64,000 bases of DNA from contig CM060195.1 of assembly GCA_030549335.1 (NCBI GenBank), positions 3,087,501 through 3,151,500 on the forward strand. The letters are read 5' to 3'. Below the pieces are notes generated by a model. The model had not been told where the DNA came from. It saw nothing but the letters and a program-made list of their open reading frames with translations, and ran no database searches. Below are positions 46,885 to 59,903 of this stretch, in pieces. The translations under genes were made by a program, and so were the position numbers. This DNA comes from Pontederia crassipes. Lineage: Eukaryota; Streptophyta; Magnoliopsida; Commelinales; Pontederiaceae. Position 1 is the stretch's first letter, and every line of letters begins with the position of its first letter.

Positions 46885-48070
46885 AAAAATCTTTTACAAT
46901 TTACAAAGAATTTGCGACGGGTGCAGAAATCCTTTCCAACTAGCAACCGAAATAATGTTTATCGGAAACTATTTAGCAATGGTTCAGATTTCTGCTAGAT
47001 TTATGACGGGACAAAAATTGTCGAAAGTTCCGATATAAAATCAATTCATTGGAACTTTCCATGTCTAAATCCATTGAAAAACAAGTTTAATATTTTATAT
47101 ACTTTGTTATTATAATGTAATATTGATTACAACAACTAGTATTTTATGATTACTATAGGAATTTATAAGAGATATAAATCTTACGGAATACCCCTTGCAA
47201 CGAAAGCGATTGGGGCTTTTTCACGAACTTCTAACGATCACATTTGCACCTCAGCATCGGGAACCGAACATCAAGAGAACAAAACTCTCGGCCATATCCC
47301 AAGTGCTGGAAGAACCTTTCGAAAGCGTGTTTGGAACCTTCGGTATAAGTCCCCTTTTATAAGGAAGAAAGTCTTGAGCGAGAAGTTAGGCAGAACGCAT
47401 TGCGCGTGATGATGTGTCTGTGCAGCCCACAATTCTCGTTGCGCAATCAAGGCGCGTGAGAAGCGCCCTCCGCGCGAGGTTTGTGCCTATCCTTGTGGGC
47501 CTATGTCCAAAAGGACATTATTCTAACAATTACTTTTCAAATGGGCAACGCCATCAAAATTTCCAATGGCTGCGCCGTATATCAGAAGTTTCGAAGGTAG
47601 AAGCAATCGGATTCAAATTTAAGTTTATTCTATTATATTATTATAATATCATAATAATGACCATTATTAATTTTTCGACGGGCAATGATGTCGAAAGTTC
47701 TTACGCAATTTTCTATATTAAATTATTATCATATTATAGTAATGATTATTATTAATATTTCATTATTACATTTTCGACAAGTGGTGCCATGAAAAGTTCC
47801 GACGACGAGAATCGTCAGAAGTCAATTTTAATATTTTATATATTATACTATGATAATATTACAGTAAGGATTATTCTTAATATTCCATTATGGCATCGTC
47901 AAAAAGTCAAATTTAATATTTAATATATTATATTATTATAATAATATAATAATGATTATTATTCATATTCCATTATGGAGTCGTTGGAACTACTGATGAC
48001 AAAGCTCGTTGTTAAAAATAGAAATAACATTTCATATAATTTTTTACGGCTATTGTATTGTCGAATATTT
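46885..48070. mobile_element. Unclassified transposon-like stretch with TCCGACG repeats
   Basis: Motifs such as GCGACGGGTGCAGAAATCC, GACGGGACAAAAATTGTCG, GTCGAAAGTTCCGA and TTCCGACGACGAGAATCGTC recur in both orientations, as in the subterminal regions of CACTA elements. The centre is GC-richer. An 87-codon open frame (47,146-47,409) and a 113-codon one (47,414-47,755) have no known domain. No CACTA terminus was found. Confidence 0.45.
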
Positions 48071-49235
48071 TGTCACTACTACTTATAAAATTCTTTGTTT
48101 GCTCCATCTCACGATTATTTCTCTCTCTCTCTTTTTCTCAAGTTCCCATTCATGATCTACCTTTAACAATCACAATAAACGGCCAGATATGACCCTCTCG
48201 TCGGATCGATGTCATCACTGATCAAAGTAATTAAATATTATTGTTGGTAAACCATTAAATTTATTTTTAAAATTAACTTATGTAATCAATAAATTATTTA
48301 AAAAATGTTCACATTTTCTATTATCAATTGTTAATTTAGACTTATATATTTTAGTATTTAGATTTATTTAATTATTAATACTTTCATTATTATTATTATA
48401 ATATGTTCATCTATTTAATTATTATTGTTAGATGTAGACTTATTCAATTTGCTACTAATTAAAGCTTTAGATGGTAAGTTTATATATATAGTTAATATTT
48501 TTGTTTAACATTTTAAACATGGTTAGAATTCCTTTGAGATATTTAGAATTTTTATTTGGCACGTCTAAATTGTAAGATCGTATACATAGGTACATTTCTT
48601 TAGTAGTTATATGATATTTACTTTTAGAATTAAACATATATAATATTGTAGAAATAATATTTTCTTCAGAATATAGTCGGTGGATGTATAATAGAACTAA
48701 TTCGGGTGGATGTAAAATGCACAAGAACAATAGTTCATCATTTTATCCAACTTGGTCCGTGGTACAAGTAAAAAACTCGTTGGTTAAATAATGCATAATT
48801 CAAGTCGACAACGTTATACATCCTCCTAAATAAACAGGAGGTGCAATACTATATCAGTGAATTTATTTCATTACATATATTCTTGTGATCGAACTCACTA
48901 TTTTCTCAATTAGAATATTAATCACCAAAATTTTTAGTGCTTTTGTGTAATATTTCAATATTCCTGAAGAACAAATAGAAGATCAAATTGAGAATAATTA
49001 CGCGTAGTGCTTTGAGAATTATGTAAGTATTTTGATGCAATACTTCAGTTTTCCTTTCAATATTGATTTTGCTAATATTTTCTTTCAATATTGAATAGGT
49101 TCTGAATGTTCAAAACTCAATACTAATAACTCATTGCATGACTTAACATGTCACCAATTTATCTGTGTATGTTGTGAATGATAAATTTCATACAAATAGC
49201 TGATTACTTTGAAAGAAGACAATTATTAGTTGTTG
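48071..49235. other. No recognisable gene; AT-rich spacer
   Basis: A CT-rich run lies near 48,119-48,137. A minus-strand 87-codon open frame (48,467-48,730) has no domain. Confidence 0.55.
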
Positions 49236-50050
49236 GATCACAAAGCACCAACATAGGGGAGGGGGTGAATTAGTGTTAAATAAAAAAGATCGATGTTATG
49301 AAAATTAGTGTGGAAGCTTAAAATTGATTTCGTAAACTTTAAACTAATACAATAGTAATAAAATTCGCATGCATAATATAGTAAGGAGAGAAAGAGATAG
49401 AGAAAGTAAACACGAAGCAAGATGTTTATTTACGAAGTTCGGCCACACCGTGACTTATGTCCTCGCTCTGACTTTTCGACCTCGAGACCGCTGAAGATTA
49501 CACTAATCCTTCCTTCATTCTAAATGCGTAAGAGAGAAACCTATTACAACTCTCTATTTTCTCCACTTTGAGAGGTAAGACACACCTCCTCGGAAGCTTT
49601 CACCCGCATCTTTTCTCCATTTAAAAAGTAAGTCACAACATCGTATCACTTATGAGATAAATCACCTATTGCAAGAATACTAGAATACTCTCTTAATATC
49701 TCTTTTACAATTTTGAATCTCACACAAGAAAGTAAGAGAGAAAGAAATGAAAGATTTACAAGTTCGAGTTCAAGTGGACTTGACAAATGTTTAGCCTATT
49801 TTTTTCTCAAAATACTCTGCCTCTTTGAAGTGATTTTGGACCTCTTTTATATTTTTCAATCTTCTCCATAATCGTTGATATTCAAAATTACTCATTTTGT
49901 ACTTTTTAATATTGTAGCAGACGTCCACTCCTTCCGGCGGATGTTCATTTCAAACTAGCCGTTGCACTTATCTTCTTCTGAAGAGGCATGCTCTTCTTAG
50001 GACGGTCGTTCGCTACACCTAGTGATAGACTCATTGACATGCACTTTTTT
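49234..50050. mobile_element. LTR-like fragment
   Basis: It starts TGTTGGATCACAAAGCACC followed by GGGGAGGGGGTGAATTAGTG and, at about 49,425, TTTATTTACGAAGTTCGGCC with GTCCTCGCTCTGAC. These are motifs I associate with plant retrotransposon LTRs. No partner LTR, primer site or coding region was found, so it may be a solo or truncated LTR. Confidence 0.45.
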
Positions 50051-50059
50051 ATTCATATC

Positions 50060-50600
50060 TTTTTGCACGATTATCTAGATGAGATGATTTTTTATTTTAT
50101 GAAAACTAACAAAATTGTATCATTTTATATTTATCTTTTATTCAAAATTTAATGGGTTGATAGTTAAATATTAAGTAAAAGTTAAGTGCATAAACGTATC
50201 CATTTTAAATTAAACTTTTTAGACGTTTATTCTTTTTTACCTAACTTTTTGTACAAGTATTTAAATGATATGATCTTTCATTTTATGATAAGCTAACAAG
50301 ATTATTTACAATTTTCATATTTACCTCTCCACCAAAATTTATTGATAAAGTAATCAAATATTAAGTGCAAACTGAATGTATAAAAATATCAACTTCAAAT
50401 TAAACTTTTTGGATTTCACTTTTCTAGGCACAACTTTTTATGTGATTGTCCAAATGAGGTGATTCTTGATTCTTTAAAAATCTATGATTTTATATTTTCT
50501 AATCAACATTTCATTAGAGCATAGATAAATATAAATTGGAAGTTTAGTGCGTGAAGTAATTCATTCCTATTTGAACTTTCTTGACATTTTAAGTATAACT
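50060..50600. repeat. Triplicated 187-bp AT-rich repeat
   Basis: Three diverged copies are offset by about 186 and 189 bp. The landmarks TTTTTGCACGATTATCTAGATGAGATGAT (50,060), TTTTTGTACAAGTATTTAAATGATATGAT (50,246) and TTTTTATGTGATTGTCCAAATGAGGTGAT (50,435) align, as do the later AAATTAAACTTTTT blocks (50,208; 50,398). Confidence 0.8.
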
Positions 50601-50639
50601 CTAATATTTTGATCTTTATATCATTAAAATATAATTATG

Positions 50640-51245
50640 TGTGGTATAAAAACTTTATTCTAACATTAGTGATCTATGTGTTAAAGACTCCACATATGAA
50701 GAAAATGAAAGTAACTATTGTGGTATTCTTAAGGATGTCATTGAGTTAGAATATTAAGGAGTAATAGAGTTACCTATTTGAATGTTTATTCTAAAGAATA
50801 AAAAGGGGACAGGAATTCAATAAAGACTTTACAATTGTTAAAATATGAAATAGCATATGATTGTATGATTTGACCCCTTTTTATTCCATCGTCCACGAGG
50901 CAAGTCTATTATGTTAACTACCTTAAGAAGACTAAGAACAAAATTCAATGGCGGGTAGTAATCAAAACGAAAGTAAAAAATCGGATCGAAGTTGACGGTG
51001 TATTACAAGTCGCATATCAAGATGATTCTCCGACATCCATAGAACCTATTGCAAACAATGACTTGATTAAAGATTTACGAGATGAAGAATAATTATTCAG
51101 TAACCTTAATAATTCCAATATTAATGAAGAAGAATAAGCTGAAGCTGAAGTTGATAGTGCCGATGAAGATGGTTATGAAAGTACTTTATCTTCAGAAGAT
51201 GAAGATGGATATAAATCATGTAAGAATTATAATAATGATGATTAA
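50640..51245 (+). pseudogene. CACTA-associated DUF4216 relic
   Basis: The frame at 50,690-50,760 reads YEENESNYCGILKDVIELEY, the DUF4216 pattern found in CACTA transposase genes. After frame changes, 50,900-51,090 reads QVYYVNYLKKTKNKIQWRVVIKTKV then VLQVAYQDDSPTS, matching the region downstream of DUF4216 in these proteins. It ends in an acidic tail (DSADEDGYESTLSSEDEDGY). Several stops are present and no terminal repeats were found. Confidence 0.75.
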
Positions 51246-51460
51246 CTTCAATATTAACATTGTGTTATTACTATTTTAAGTAATTACATATTCCATCATT
51301 CGATCGTATAAGTGATTCATTATTCTCTTAATGTTTTTCAAATAGAGTTTGTGATGCATAGACACAATATCTTTGAGTTCTTGGACCTACAGTTGCCATT
51401 CGACATGGTAAGAAAACAATTACTTCAATTTCATAGACATATTCAATTTTAAGTAATTAC

Positions 51461-51517
51461 ATATATATATATATATATACATATATATATCTTTACAATT
51501 ATATATATATATATATC
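51461..51517. repeat. Interrupted (TA)n microsatellite
   Basis: Two TA runs (51,461-51,490 and 51,501-51,517) are separated by CTTTACAATT. Confidence 0.95.
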
Positions 51518-52897
51518 TATTCACTATTTTTGCAGAACTGTGAGAGTCATTTATATATATTTTTTGGTAATGGCACCATTAAGTACATAATTTTGAATGA
51601 AAAATTTTAATATTAATTTTTATTTTTTTCATAAGAACTATTGGATATTAGGAATTGGTTCTCAAGTTATATATATTATTTAGTCCAAGAATACATGACA
51701 CAACACGTAGTTGAATTCAAGTTATTTTACAAGAATATTATATTATGACACAAATATTTCTTTTATTTGATTAGTTTTGTTATAAAATTAATTTTTTTAA
51801 AACTGATGTTTCATATTTACAAAACTAAAATGTAAGGTAAGAGAAAAATGCCTCTCCTTCTAGAGTAGAAAGAGAAAAAAAATCATCTATTCCTAAACCT
51901 ACAAGCATTCACATTGTGGAGAGACCAATTATAGTGAATATTCATCCTTTTGATGATGACTTCGTAGAGGTTGTTCCATCATCTGGTGTTATTAACATTC
52001 ACTACAAGAAACAAGGCTTTTAACGATGACAACTAACGATCGAATGAAAATATCGTCGTTAAAGACATATTTTTATGGTTGGAAATTATTCTGGTCGTTT
52101 GAATTAAGGACCAAAATTTCACTGGTCGTTAAATGTTATCCTTTAGGTCATTAAAAGTTTGATACAATGATCAGATTAAGCTGAACGTTAAAGAGAACAA
52201 ATGTAAGGACCAAAATCTTGTCGTTAATAGTATTGGTGGGTTAAATAAAAAAATCCCTCCATGATGGAAAAAAAATGCATGACGACTGTCTCATGAATAG
52301 AGAAAGACAAGCCCTAAACAAAAAAAACTAAGTTTTGGCTCTCTAAAAAAATTTATGTGGTTGCTTCATCTCTTCACATTCTTGGTAGTGATGGCTTTTG
52401 GACACTGTAGAGTTTAAGGTTTGCTACCCCTAAGTACATATTTTGTTTTTTTTTTCTCACAATGGTGTACACTTGCTACCCCACTAGAGTAGGAGGGTTT
52501 AGGGGTTTGAAGTAGAATGGAAAAAATTAGTTCCGAAATTTAAATTTATTTTTTAATCCTATTACATAGATGTGTTCAATGGAATTTCTGAGAATCTGAG
52601 ATTTTTTGCTTTTTAAATCATTTCATTTTGTCTTCCTGAAAGGTTTGGGAAAATCCAACTTCTTGTTGCCCAAGGAGTTCTGCTTGGAGTCCAAGTCATT
52701 CATCCGCCCAGGTTTCACTTCCGTTAGCTTGTGTGATTCTAATTTGTTGCTGGATTTATTTGCAATATAAATTCCTAAAATCTTAGCTTCCACGGGCTCC
52801 ATTTACTGAACAAGATAAATACATTAAATAAGTATTTTGTGGAACAAATGATATTCACATTCTGCTCCTTTTCCTTTTTTCTATATAGATCAAATAT

Positions 52898-53416
52898 GTG
52901 TGTAAGCCACTTATTGAGCTATTTTTAATCTTTAATGCTCTTGGAGCAAATTCTTTAAGGATGAATGAGTTGGAATTAATTAAATCCCAAATTCTCATAA
53001 CATTATGTAAGTTGGAAAAGATATTTTCTCCTTCATTTTTTGATGTTATGTTGCATTTGCCAATTCATTTGGCTAGTGAAGCAAAAATTGCTGGACCTGT
53101 TCATTATCGATGGATGTATCATGTGCAACAGTGGCTATACTTTATGAAATCTCTCATCGGTAATAGAGCTCATCCAGAAGGTTCAATTGCAAAAGGATAT
53201 ATCACAAATGAATGTATGACATTATGTTCAAGATATCTAAACAAAATGGATACAAAGTTCAATCGACTCGAGAGAAATTTTGATAATGGTCTAAGCAAAT
53301 TGGATGGTGGTTTATCTCTTTTTCAACAATATGGAAGAGTTTTAGGAGCTGGCAAAGAAAGTGTTCTCGATGCATATGAAATGGAGCAAGCACATATATA
53401 TTTTGAGAAATTGTGA
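52898..53416 (+). pseudogene. CACTA-associated DUF4218 domain fragment
   Basis: An open frame of 172 codons. ITLCKLEKIFSPSFFDVMLHL, HLASEAKIAGPVHYRWMY and NRAHPEGSIAKGYITNECM are hallmark blocks of DUF4218, the domain that follows the TNP2 transposase core in plant CACTA elements. The start is probably internal: splice-like or eroded sequence lies upstream. The TNP2 catalytic region is absent, so it cannot act as a transposase. Confidence 0.85.
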
Positions 53417-53682
53417 TGAAGTTCAACCATTCCTAGAGTATGAGATAAATACTTTTCATTTTTAATCTAATTATATTTTTTGTGCATTTCTATCCTAGTT
53501 GACATGTTTTAATTTTGTAGAGAATTTTTCCAAATTCAAGCTAGTACTCATCAACTCATTTATAATGTTGAATGGAATAAGCAATTCATTACTTGGTTTA
53601 AAATTAGAATAAGTATGATTTATTGAATTATTTGCATTTTGAAATTCAATCTAATATATATTATTCTTGATAGGTTGTACGA

Positions 53683-54033
53683 TTGCACAAAGGTGATGAT
53701 ACTCAAATAACAAAGGATTTGCTCTCATTGTCTCGTGGCCCTATACAATACACGACACAATATAATGGATACATTATCAATGGATATAGATTTCATGTAG
53801 AAGATTATGATAAATGTTTGAAAACTCAAAATTGTGGGGTAGTTGTTGTTGGTGATAATGATGAAGATGTTGAAAATATTGATTATTATGTAGTTATCAT
53901 CAATATTATCCAACTACAATTTCTCATGAACAGAAGAGTAGTTATGTTTCAATACAATTGGTTTGATGTGTTTGATAAAGATAAAGAAGTCAAGATAGAT
54001 GAATATGACATTGTAAGTGTTAATATGGATTGA
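53683..54033 (+). pseudogene. CACTA-associated DUF4216 domain fragment
   Basis: An open frame of 116 codons. YNGYIINGYRFHVEDYDKCLKTQN, GVVV, DYYVVIINIIQLQFL, RRVVMFQYNWFDVFD and IDEYDIVSVNMD follow the DUF4216 consensus closely. Together with DUF4218 upstream it marks the 3' part of a CACTA transposase gene. The relic between 54,300 and 54,660 (DPMQEDD-type acidic repeats) may be the eroded C-terminus. Confidence 0.85.
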
Positions 54034-55848
54034 TTATTAAAAACAAATGAACCTTTCATAATAGCCAATCAGGCATCACAAGTCTTCTATTATTGATCTT
54101 TCCAATAAACGATGGCATATTCTTCGAAAGGTGCAACTTCATCATACTTTTGACATTGTCCAACATTTGGATGATGAAGAAAACTTTTAAAATTGTGCAC
54201 AAAATATTCATTGAGGTATTTTTTACGAACTGATTTATTATGGTATTACAATTTTTATCTAATGTTATTGACTTATTTGTGATTTTATTTTTATAGGTGC
54301 ATTATGACTCTTTTAAAGTATGGAAAGACAACCAAACAAGCATTCATTGCACCAGGAGCTTTGGGAAGGGGGAAGAAGTCGATGATTAATGACTTCAAGG
54401 ATTTTAGGAATCTCTGAATCATCTTCATTGAATATTACAAGAGCAAGAACTGACCCATTGCTGGATGATGATCCAATGCAAGAAGATGACCGATTACAAT
54501 AAGATGATCCATTACAAAATGAACCAGTACCACATGATGAACCATTGCAGGATGAAGTTACCCCATTGCCACAAACTACTGAAGTTATGTAGGATAATCA
54601 AAGAATTGATACTATCATAAGTAGTTCCCGTTCTCATGTTGATATTTATATGCCATTAAGTGATATTTATACTTGAAGTATGTAACTCTAAGTATTTGAA
54701 TGTTGTATCATTAAAATATAATTACATAGGACATAATGACTTTGTTCCAACAATGATAATACTGAGCCATGATTTCATTTATAACGACCGATAATGTCTA
54801 CATAACGGCTCATCACATGCTAAAACATTCTCTATAACCTACTGTGATGTGCGTGATTCCAACATAACAACTCGTTATATGGCATGTAACTAGAAAGTAA
54901 TGATCGTGAATGAGTTACAACGGCCCATGATATGACATATTTTTGCGATACTTGATTGCAATTAAAATGATGTGTCTCATAATGACCATGATTCTTGTGT
55001 CATGGCCCACTAATTTTGAATTCTTTCATTCATTTAACATGGTGTGATTCCCTTCTAGTGACCCATGAATTTTGTTCGTAACGACCTTGACACCTAGGTC
55101 AAGGCCCGTGAAATATGACTCTTTATATTTTGCAAGTTGTTTTCCGATTTGTGTGATTTTTCTTTGAGTCTTTTCTCCACATCTTTTAAGTAGTTTTCTT
55201 GCAAAATATCACCAGAATAAATCATGACGTAAACTTGATGAATGCCATGACCAAATTAACGAAAATAATATAAATGAAATTATAATTATATGTTATAAAA
55301 TGCATGCTTTAGTTGGGTAAAGAATGATTCAAGATGAAAATTTTCTAAGAACCCATTAGAAGAAAAATAAAAAATGACTTCCGTCATTTGCTCCGGAGAT
55401 ATACTTACGAGAATTGAAAAAATGATTGTGCTATCCCTTTTAAAGGTAGCACCATCGTACCTCTACTAATCATTATCCGTTTCATAATATATGGTGGATC
55501 AAAAAATTGTCCAATTAATCAAGTCACCATCCATCTTGAATTGGATTATTAACATGGGTATGATGGTGTTACCCCATAAAAGAGGTAGCACAAATGTTAA
55601 ACCCATGATTCAAACTAAAGAAGTCATTACACAGGCTATGTAGGAGGGATCGAGTGGCGCGATAAGTATACGAGAAAACTTTGGAAAGATCATGTTTGTG
55701 TGAAAAAAGGTCGTGCATATGATTTTAGATTGTCGATTAGTTATACTAATATTGAATTTGGGCATAGATCGGTGTCAAGTCATCCGAGTTAATTAAATGT
55801 GCAATAACTTTCGGACAAAAGATATAGTACGTGAGAAAAACACTTTAC

Positions 55849-58800
55849 CACTACAAGAGTTTGATTCATTAGCTACCGATTTTTGTGACTCAATTATTTG
55901 TTCCAAATTTGTTAGTATTAAGGACATATTAGGAACACATTTAAGACACATATAACAACTTATTTCCACATGTATAATTGTCATTATCACGACAAATGCA
56001 TGAAAAACGTAGCGATGAATAATTTATGTAAATAATAATTGTCACTTCTTATATTAAAATTGTAAGTAAATTGTCCTAAAATTTCAACTCAAAATTGTCA
56101 TTAATTGGTTCCAAATTTGTCACAATTAGGAACGAATTAAGGACATGTTACATATTTGAGTAAAACCTTACTTTCACATACAAAACTATAACTAATTTGT
56201 CTTAAAATTACAACTCAAATTTGTCATTAAGCGATTGTAAAAATTTCACAATTAGAGAATAACACCATTTTCATTGTATGTATGCCATCACTAGTTTGCA
56301 TTTGGTTTAAGACTTGTGTTGGATTATTAATATTGATGTTAAAGACTTGTTATTTTGACTATGTAAACATGGACTTGTATTAGAATTATCAATATGTAGA
56401 CATGACAAATAGTTTTGTGATATGGAATTTAGCCTTCTTTTAAATAATATGTGATTTTTGATTATTTGTGATGTTAATTATGACATATATATTTATGCTT
56501 CATTTATATTGTTGTATAAATTGACAATTTAATAAAAGTAAATAATAATTTTAAAAAACATTATTGTGTTGTGACTAATTTGAGATAGATTTGTGATGAG
56601 AAGTGCAAAATCATATAATATTTAGCTACTAAATATCAACGTGTTCACCATAGACTTGTTGTCAACATTTTGTGATAGATTAACGATTTCTTTGTAAATT
56701 GTAACTACTACTTAGTGACCAATTAGTTAAGAAACTTCATTTCATTGAGTCTAACATATGAGACAAGTTAATGATAGAACAATGACATATATCAATGCAA
56801 ATATTGACAAAATTTGTGATAAATTATTGTGTCATTATTAGCAAGATGACTATAGCGACGGATTTATTGTGTCCAAAATCCATGATGAAATTAACTACTA
56901 ATTTATCCCACCACTACAAGAAAAATGTGTGTTAGCTACAAATATATTTGTCGCTAATTCATCGCTAAATTGTCACTAAAATAGTCAACGACGATTATGC
57001 GATGAATTTGCGACACCCACTATTTGTCGCTAAATTATACTCGCTATTTGTGACAAAACATTTTTGTTACAAACTCGTCGCAAAATCATGGTTAAGTTGT
57101 CACTAATTTGTCGCTAAGCTATCGCAAAAAATATTACAGTTGTCAACATTTTCCTTTGATAGTCATCATTGATTGGTCGCTAAATTAGCGCTAAATCCAT
57201 CACTAAGTTGTCGCCAATTTGTCGCCTTTTTGTCGCGCCACTTTGTCGTCAATTCGTAACCAAGTGGTCGCAAATTTGTTGCAAATTCGTCGCTAATTTT
57301 AAAATTATTTTTAAAAATAAAAAAGCTCATTTACAAATACATCTAAAATATCAACAGATGTCTAAATATTATGTAACATTAAAAAAGTGAAAATACATTC
57401 ATATATCAAACAAAAGTCTAAATATCATTAGTCAAATACACAAAATTTATGACAACAAATCAAAGTACCACAATGTTACTAATACATAAAAAAAATCACA
57501 AGTATAATAAAAGATATAATTCCTAATCATGACTCGAATCAAAAGGTGAACTGTTCCTATCACGAACACGCATATAACCCATTATCGCATCAAAGTCCCA
57601 CATATTGTCGTATTATATTCCTAACAATCGTCTCTACTTCATGCAAAGGAATCGTGGGAGGAATGTCGCCCAAACCAGATGAAGGACCAACAGAAGAAGC
57701 GCCCACGATAGGAGTCCCGGTACTAGGTGAACGTGAACTCAAACGCCCGAACGAGGTGACAAAGAAGTGATGCGCGCTCTACCACAACCTCTACTATGAG
57801 TAGCCATAATCTAAAAATGTAAAAACATAATTAGATATGAATTTTAATATCAAACAAATATATATACATTTAAAATGTGCTAAAAATTCAAAGAATAAAA
57901 AATTTAATTAAAAGCATGTGCCTTTAAGTGATCGAAAAAGAATCTTTAACATAATCAACTACATATATTTAATTAATTCAAAAGCAAAATACTATATAAA
58001 ATAAAAGAAGGTATTTCTACATGAAGCCTACTAAATTAAGTTAAAGTTCCTCTGAGCGAGTTCAGAACATACTATTATTTGAAGAAATCATTTAACCTCT
58101 TATAGACCTTGGAGAGTAAGAAGCCTTGAGAAATTTGAAGGAATGGGTCTGATTAATAAGTTGTTTGAGAAGTCTCTACATGCATAAACAAAAATTAGCT
58201 TGTAGGAGACCGTGTCAGTTTCCGTTCTCTTTTAACATAAGTATATAACTATTGTGATTCATATTATCTCTAAGCTCCCACTCAGAATTAGCTTGTAGGA
58301 GGCCTTGTCAGTTTCAGTCATAATTTTCATAAACATTAAAATCACTAAGCGTCATGAAAAACCTCAATTGCAAGTCTTATCATTTATCAAATAAAACAAA
58401 GCTAACAAAGATATGACAAAAGATCATTAGAATTGTTGCTCGGCAAGTAAGAAAATGGAACAATAACCCAAACATCAAAATTATTTTTTTTTTGTTATTT
58501 CTTTCGGATTGTATGACAACACAAAATTACTGAAAAATGACATTTTCTTGGCTCAATGCAAAGCTTCAAAATCATCAACTACCACAAAAAAATTAGTAAA
58601 ACAATGGCATTATAAGTAATTGAATACCTTCTCTAACCCATCTCTCATTAGTAGTGTTTAGCCCTTTTAGTCAGATTTGCTTTTAATGAGCCCTGCAAAT
58701 TGGTCTGAGATGTTGAAAAAATAAAGTTGAAAAAGTCTTGATCTGAGCTGTTGTATGATACCTTGTGTGATTCATAAAAGACTGGATCAACTGTCAAATT

Positions 58801-59903
58801 AACATGGTTATTGGAAGTGATGTAGAAATAATAGAAAGTTTCAATGATTAGAAAATATTCATATGCTCACCTACAATTACAAAGAAGAGGTTCTGACTTC
58901 TTGTCTCAACTCTGCAGTTAGAATAGCATAAATTATGACACAATGAAAGTATAGATTATGTCAAATTGGAAAGAAGATTGGTTAATTATATGAAATCATT
59001 ATACAGAAGTATTTCCGAAATAATGATGTATATGCACATGAAACTTTCCAGAATAACAATCTCTTCACGTCATGCCCATGAGCATTCACTTAGTGGTCCA
59101 TGGAATTTTCATATAAACAAGCAGAGGTCCTACCTTACCAGCAATTCTGCAGCCTCTGTGCAGATACTCGGGTATTATATCTAGAACCGTATTTCAATTT
59201 TATCACATGCATAATCTATCGGCTCTATAACACCACGATTGTAAGAAAGAGGAAGGGACGGAGGCAGGGGTTACTGACGATGCACAGCAGCAGGAGACAA
59301 CAACACATGGCGGTAGATGGCAGGCGGCAACACATGGCTCTAGGCAGTAGACGGCAACAATGCACAACAGACAGGCGGTAGACAACGTCAGGAGGCAGGC
59401 GGCAGCAATGAACGACCGCAAGCTACAATAGTGCATGCACAACGGCAACGGACGATGGCAGGCAGCAACAACGAAAGACAGCAACCTACAACAGCGCACA
59501 CACGTCAGGGTGCTTTTCTCAAATTAGGGACCTAGGGCACGAGGTGTTTTTGGTTTCCTTATGTTATTTGGGATGTTTTCAAATTAGTGACAAACATGTT
59601 GTTGCTCATTTGTCTCTATTTTGTCGCTAATATAAGTTTTTTAAAAAATTAAAATCAAATATAGCGACAAGGATTTTTGTGACTATTTCATCTTTCATTT
59701 GTCGCTAAAATTTGTCAAAAATATTTTTCTCGCAAATGTTGTCGTTGGTTTCATCGCAATCATTTTGTCACTAATTTTAGCAATTTTATCGCTAGTAGAG
59801 ACAAAATTAGTGACGAAAAAGTGGTCGCAAATTTTTGTACCTAACCGGTGATATTCTTGTAGTGCACATTGCGCCATTATTAATAGTTTAAATTCTTGTA
59901 TTG
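55849..59903. mobile_element. Outer non-autonomous CACTA element (about 1.1 kb without its insertion)
   Basis: The left end CACTACAAGAGTTTGAT at 55,849 pairs with the inverse of the right end, CAATACAAGAATTTAAA, ending at 59,903 (13 of 16 positions). Subterminal AATTTGTCA and TTGGTTCCAAATTTGTC-type repeats fill 55,880-56,830. Flanks TAC and CAC agree at 2 of 3. A second CACTA element lies inside it near the right end. It has no coding capacity. Confidence 0.7.
56912..59864. mobile_element. Inner CACTA element, 2,953 bp, with 3-bp target duplication
   Basis: The termini CACTACAAGAAAAATGTG and (inverse) CACTACAAGAATATCACC share the first 11 bp. CAC on both sides (56,909-56,911 and 59,865-59,867) is the 3-bp target duplication expected for CACTA. 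Both ends carry many TTTGTCGCTAA / TTAGTGACAAA repeats (56,940-57,300 and 59,590-59,830), in opposite orientations. A minus-strand frame near 57,800 (MATHSRGCGRARI) may be the start of an element protein. The interior 57,950-59,050 is unassigned, and 59,250-59,515 holds degenerate GGCAGGCGGCAACA repeats. No transposase was recognised. Confidence 0.85.

Larger units (their letters stand above)
52000..55150 (+). mobile_element. CACTA element with transposase relics, right end not found
   Basis: The left terminus CACTACAAGAAACAAGG at 52,000 is followed by subterminal repeats (GTCGTTAAAG, GGTCGTTAAATG, GTCGTTAATAG). The coding relics are DUF4218 (52,898-53,416) and DUF4216 (53,683-54,033), the usual order downstream of the TNP2 core, which is missing. 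From 54,780 to 55,145 degenerate repeats such as AACGACCGATAATG, AACGGCCCATGATATG and AAGGCCCGTGAAATATG suggest the right subterminal zone. A terminal CTTGTAGTG is not visible there, so the right end is approximate. Confidence 0.7.

Noticed and set aside
47180-47460. Possible 5S rRNA-like or Cassandra-type segment
   Set aside because: Only scattered short resemblances; the internal control region of 5S rRNA could not be aligned.
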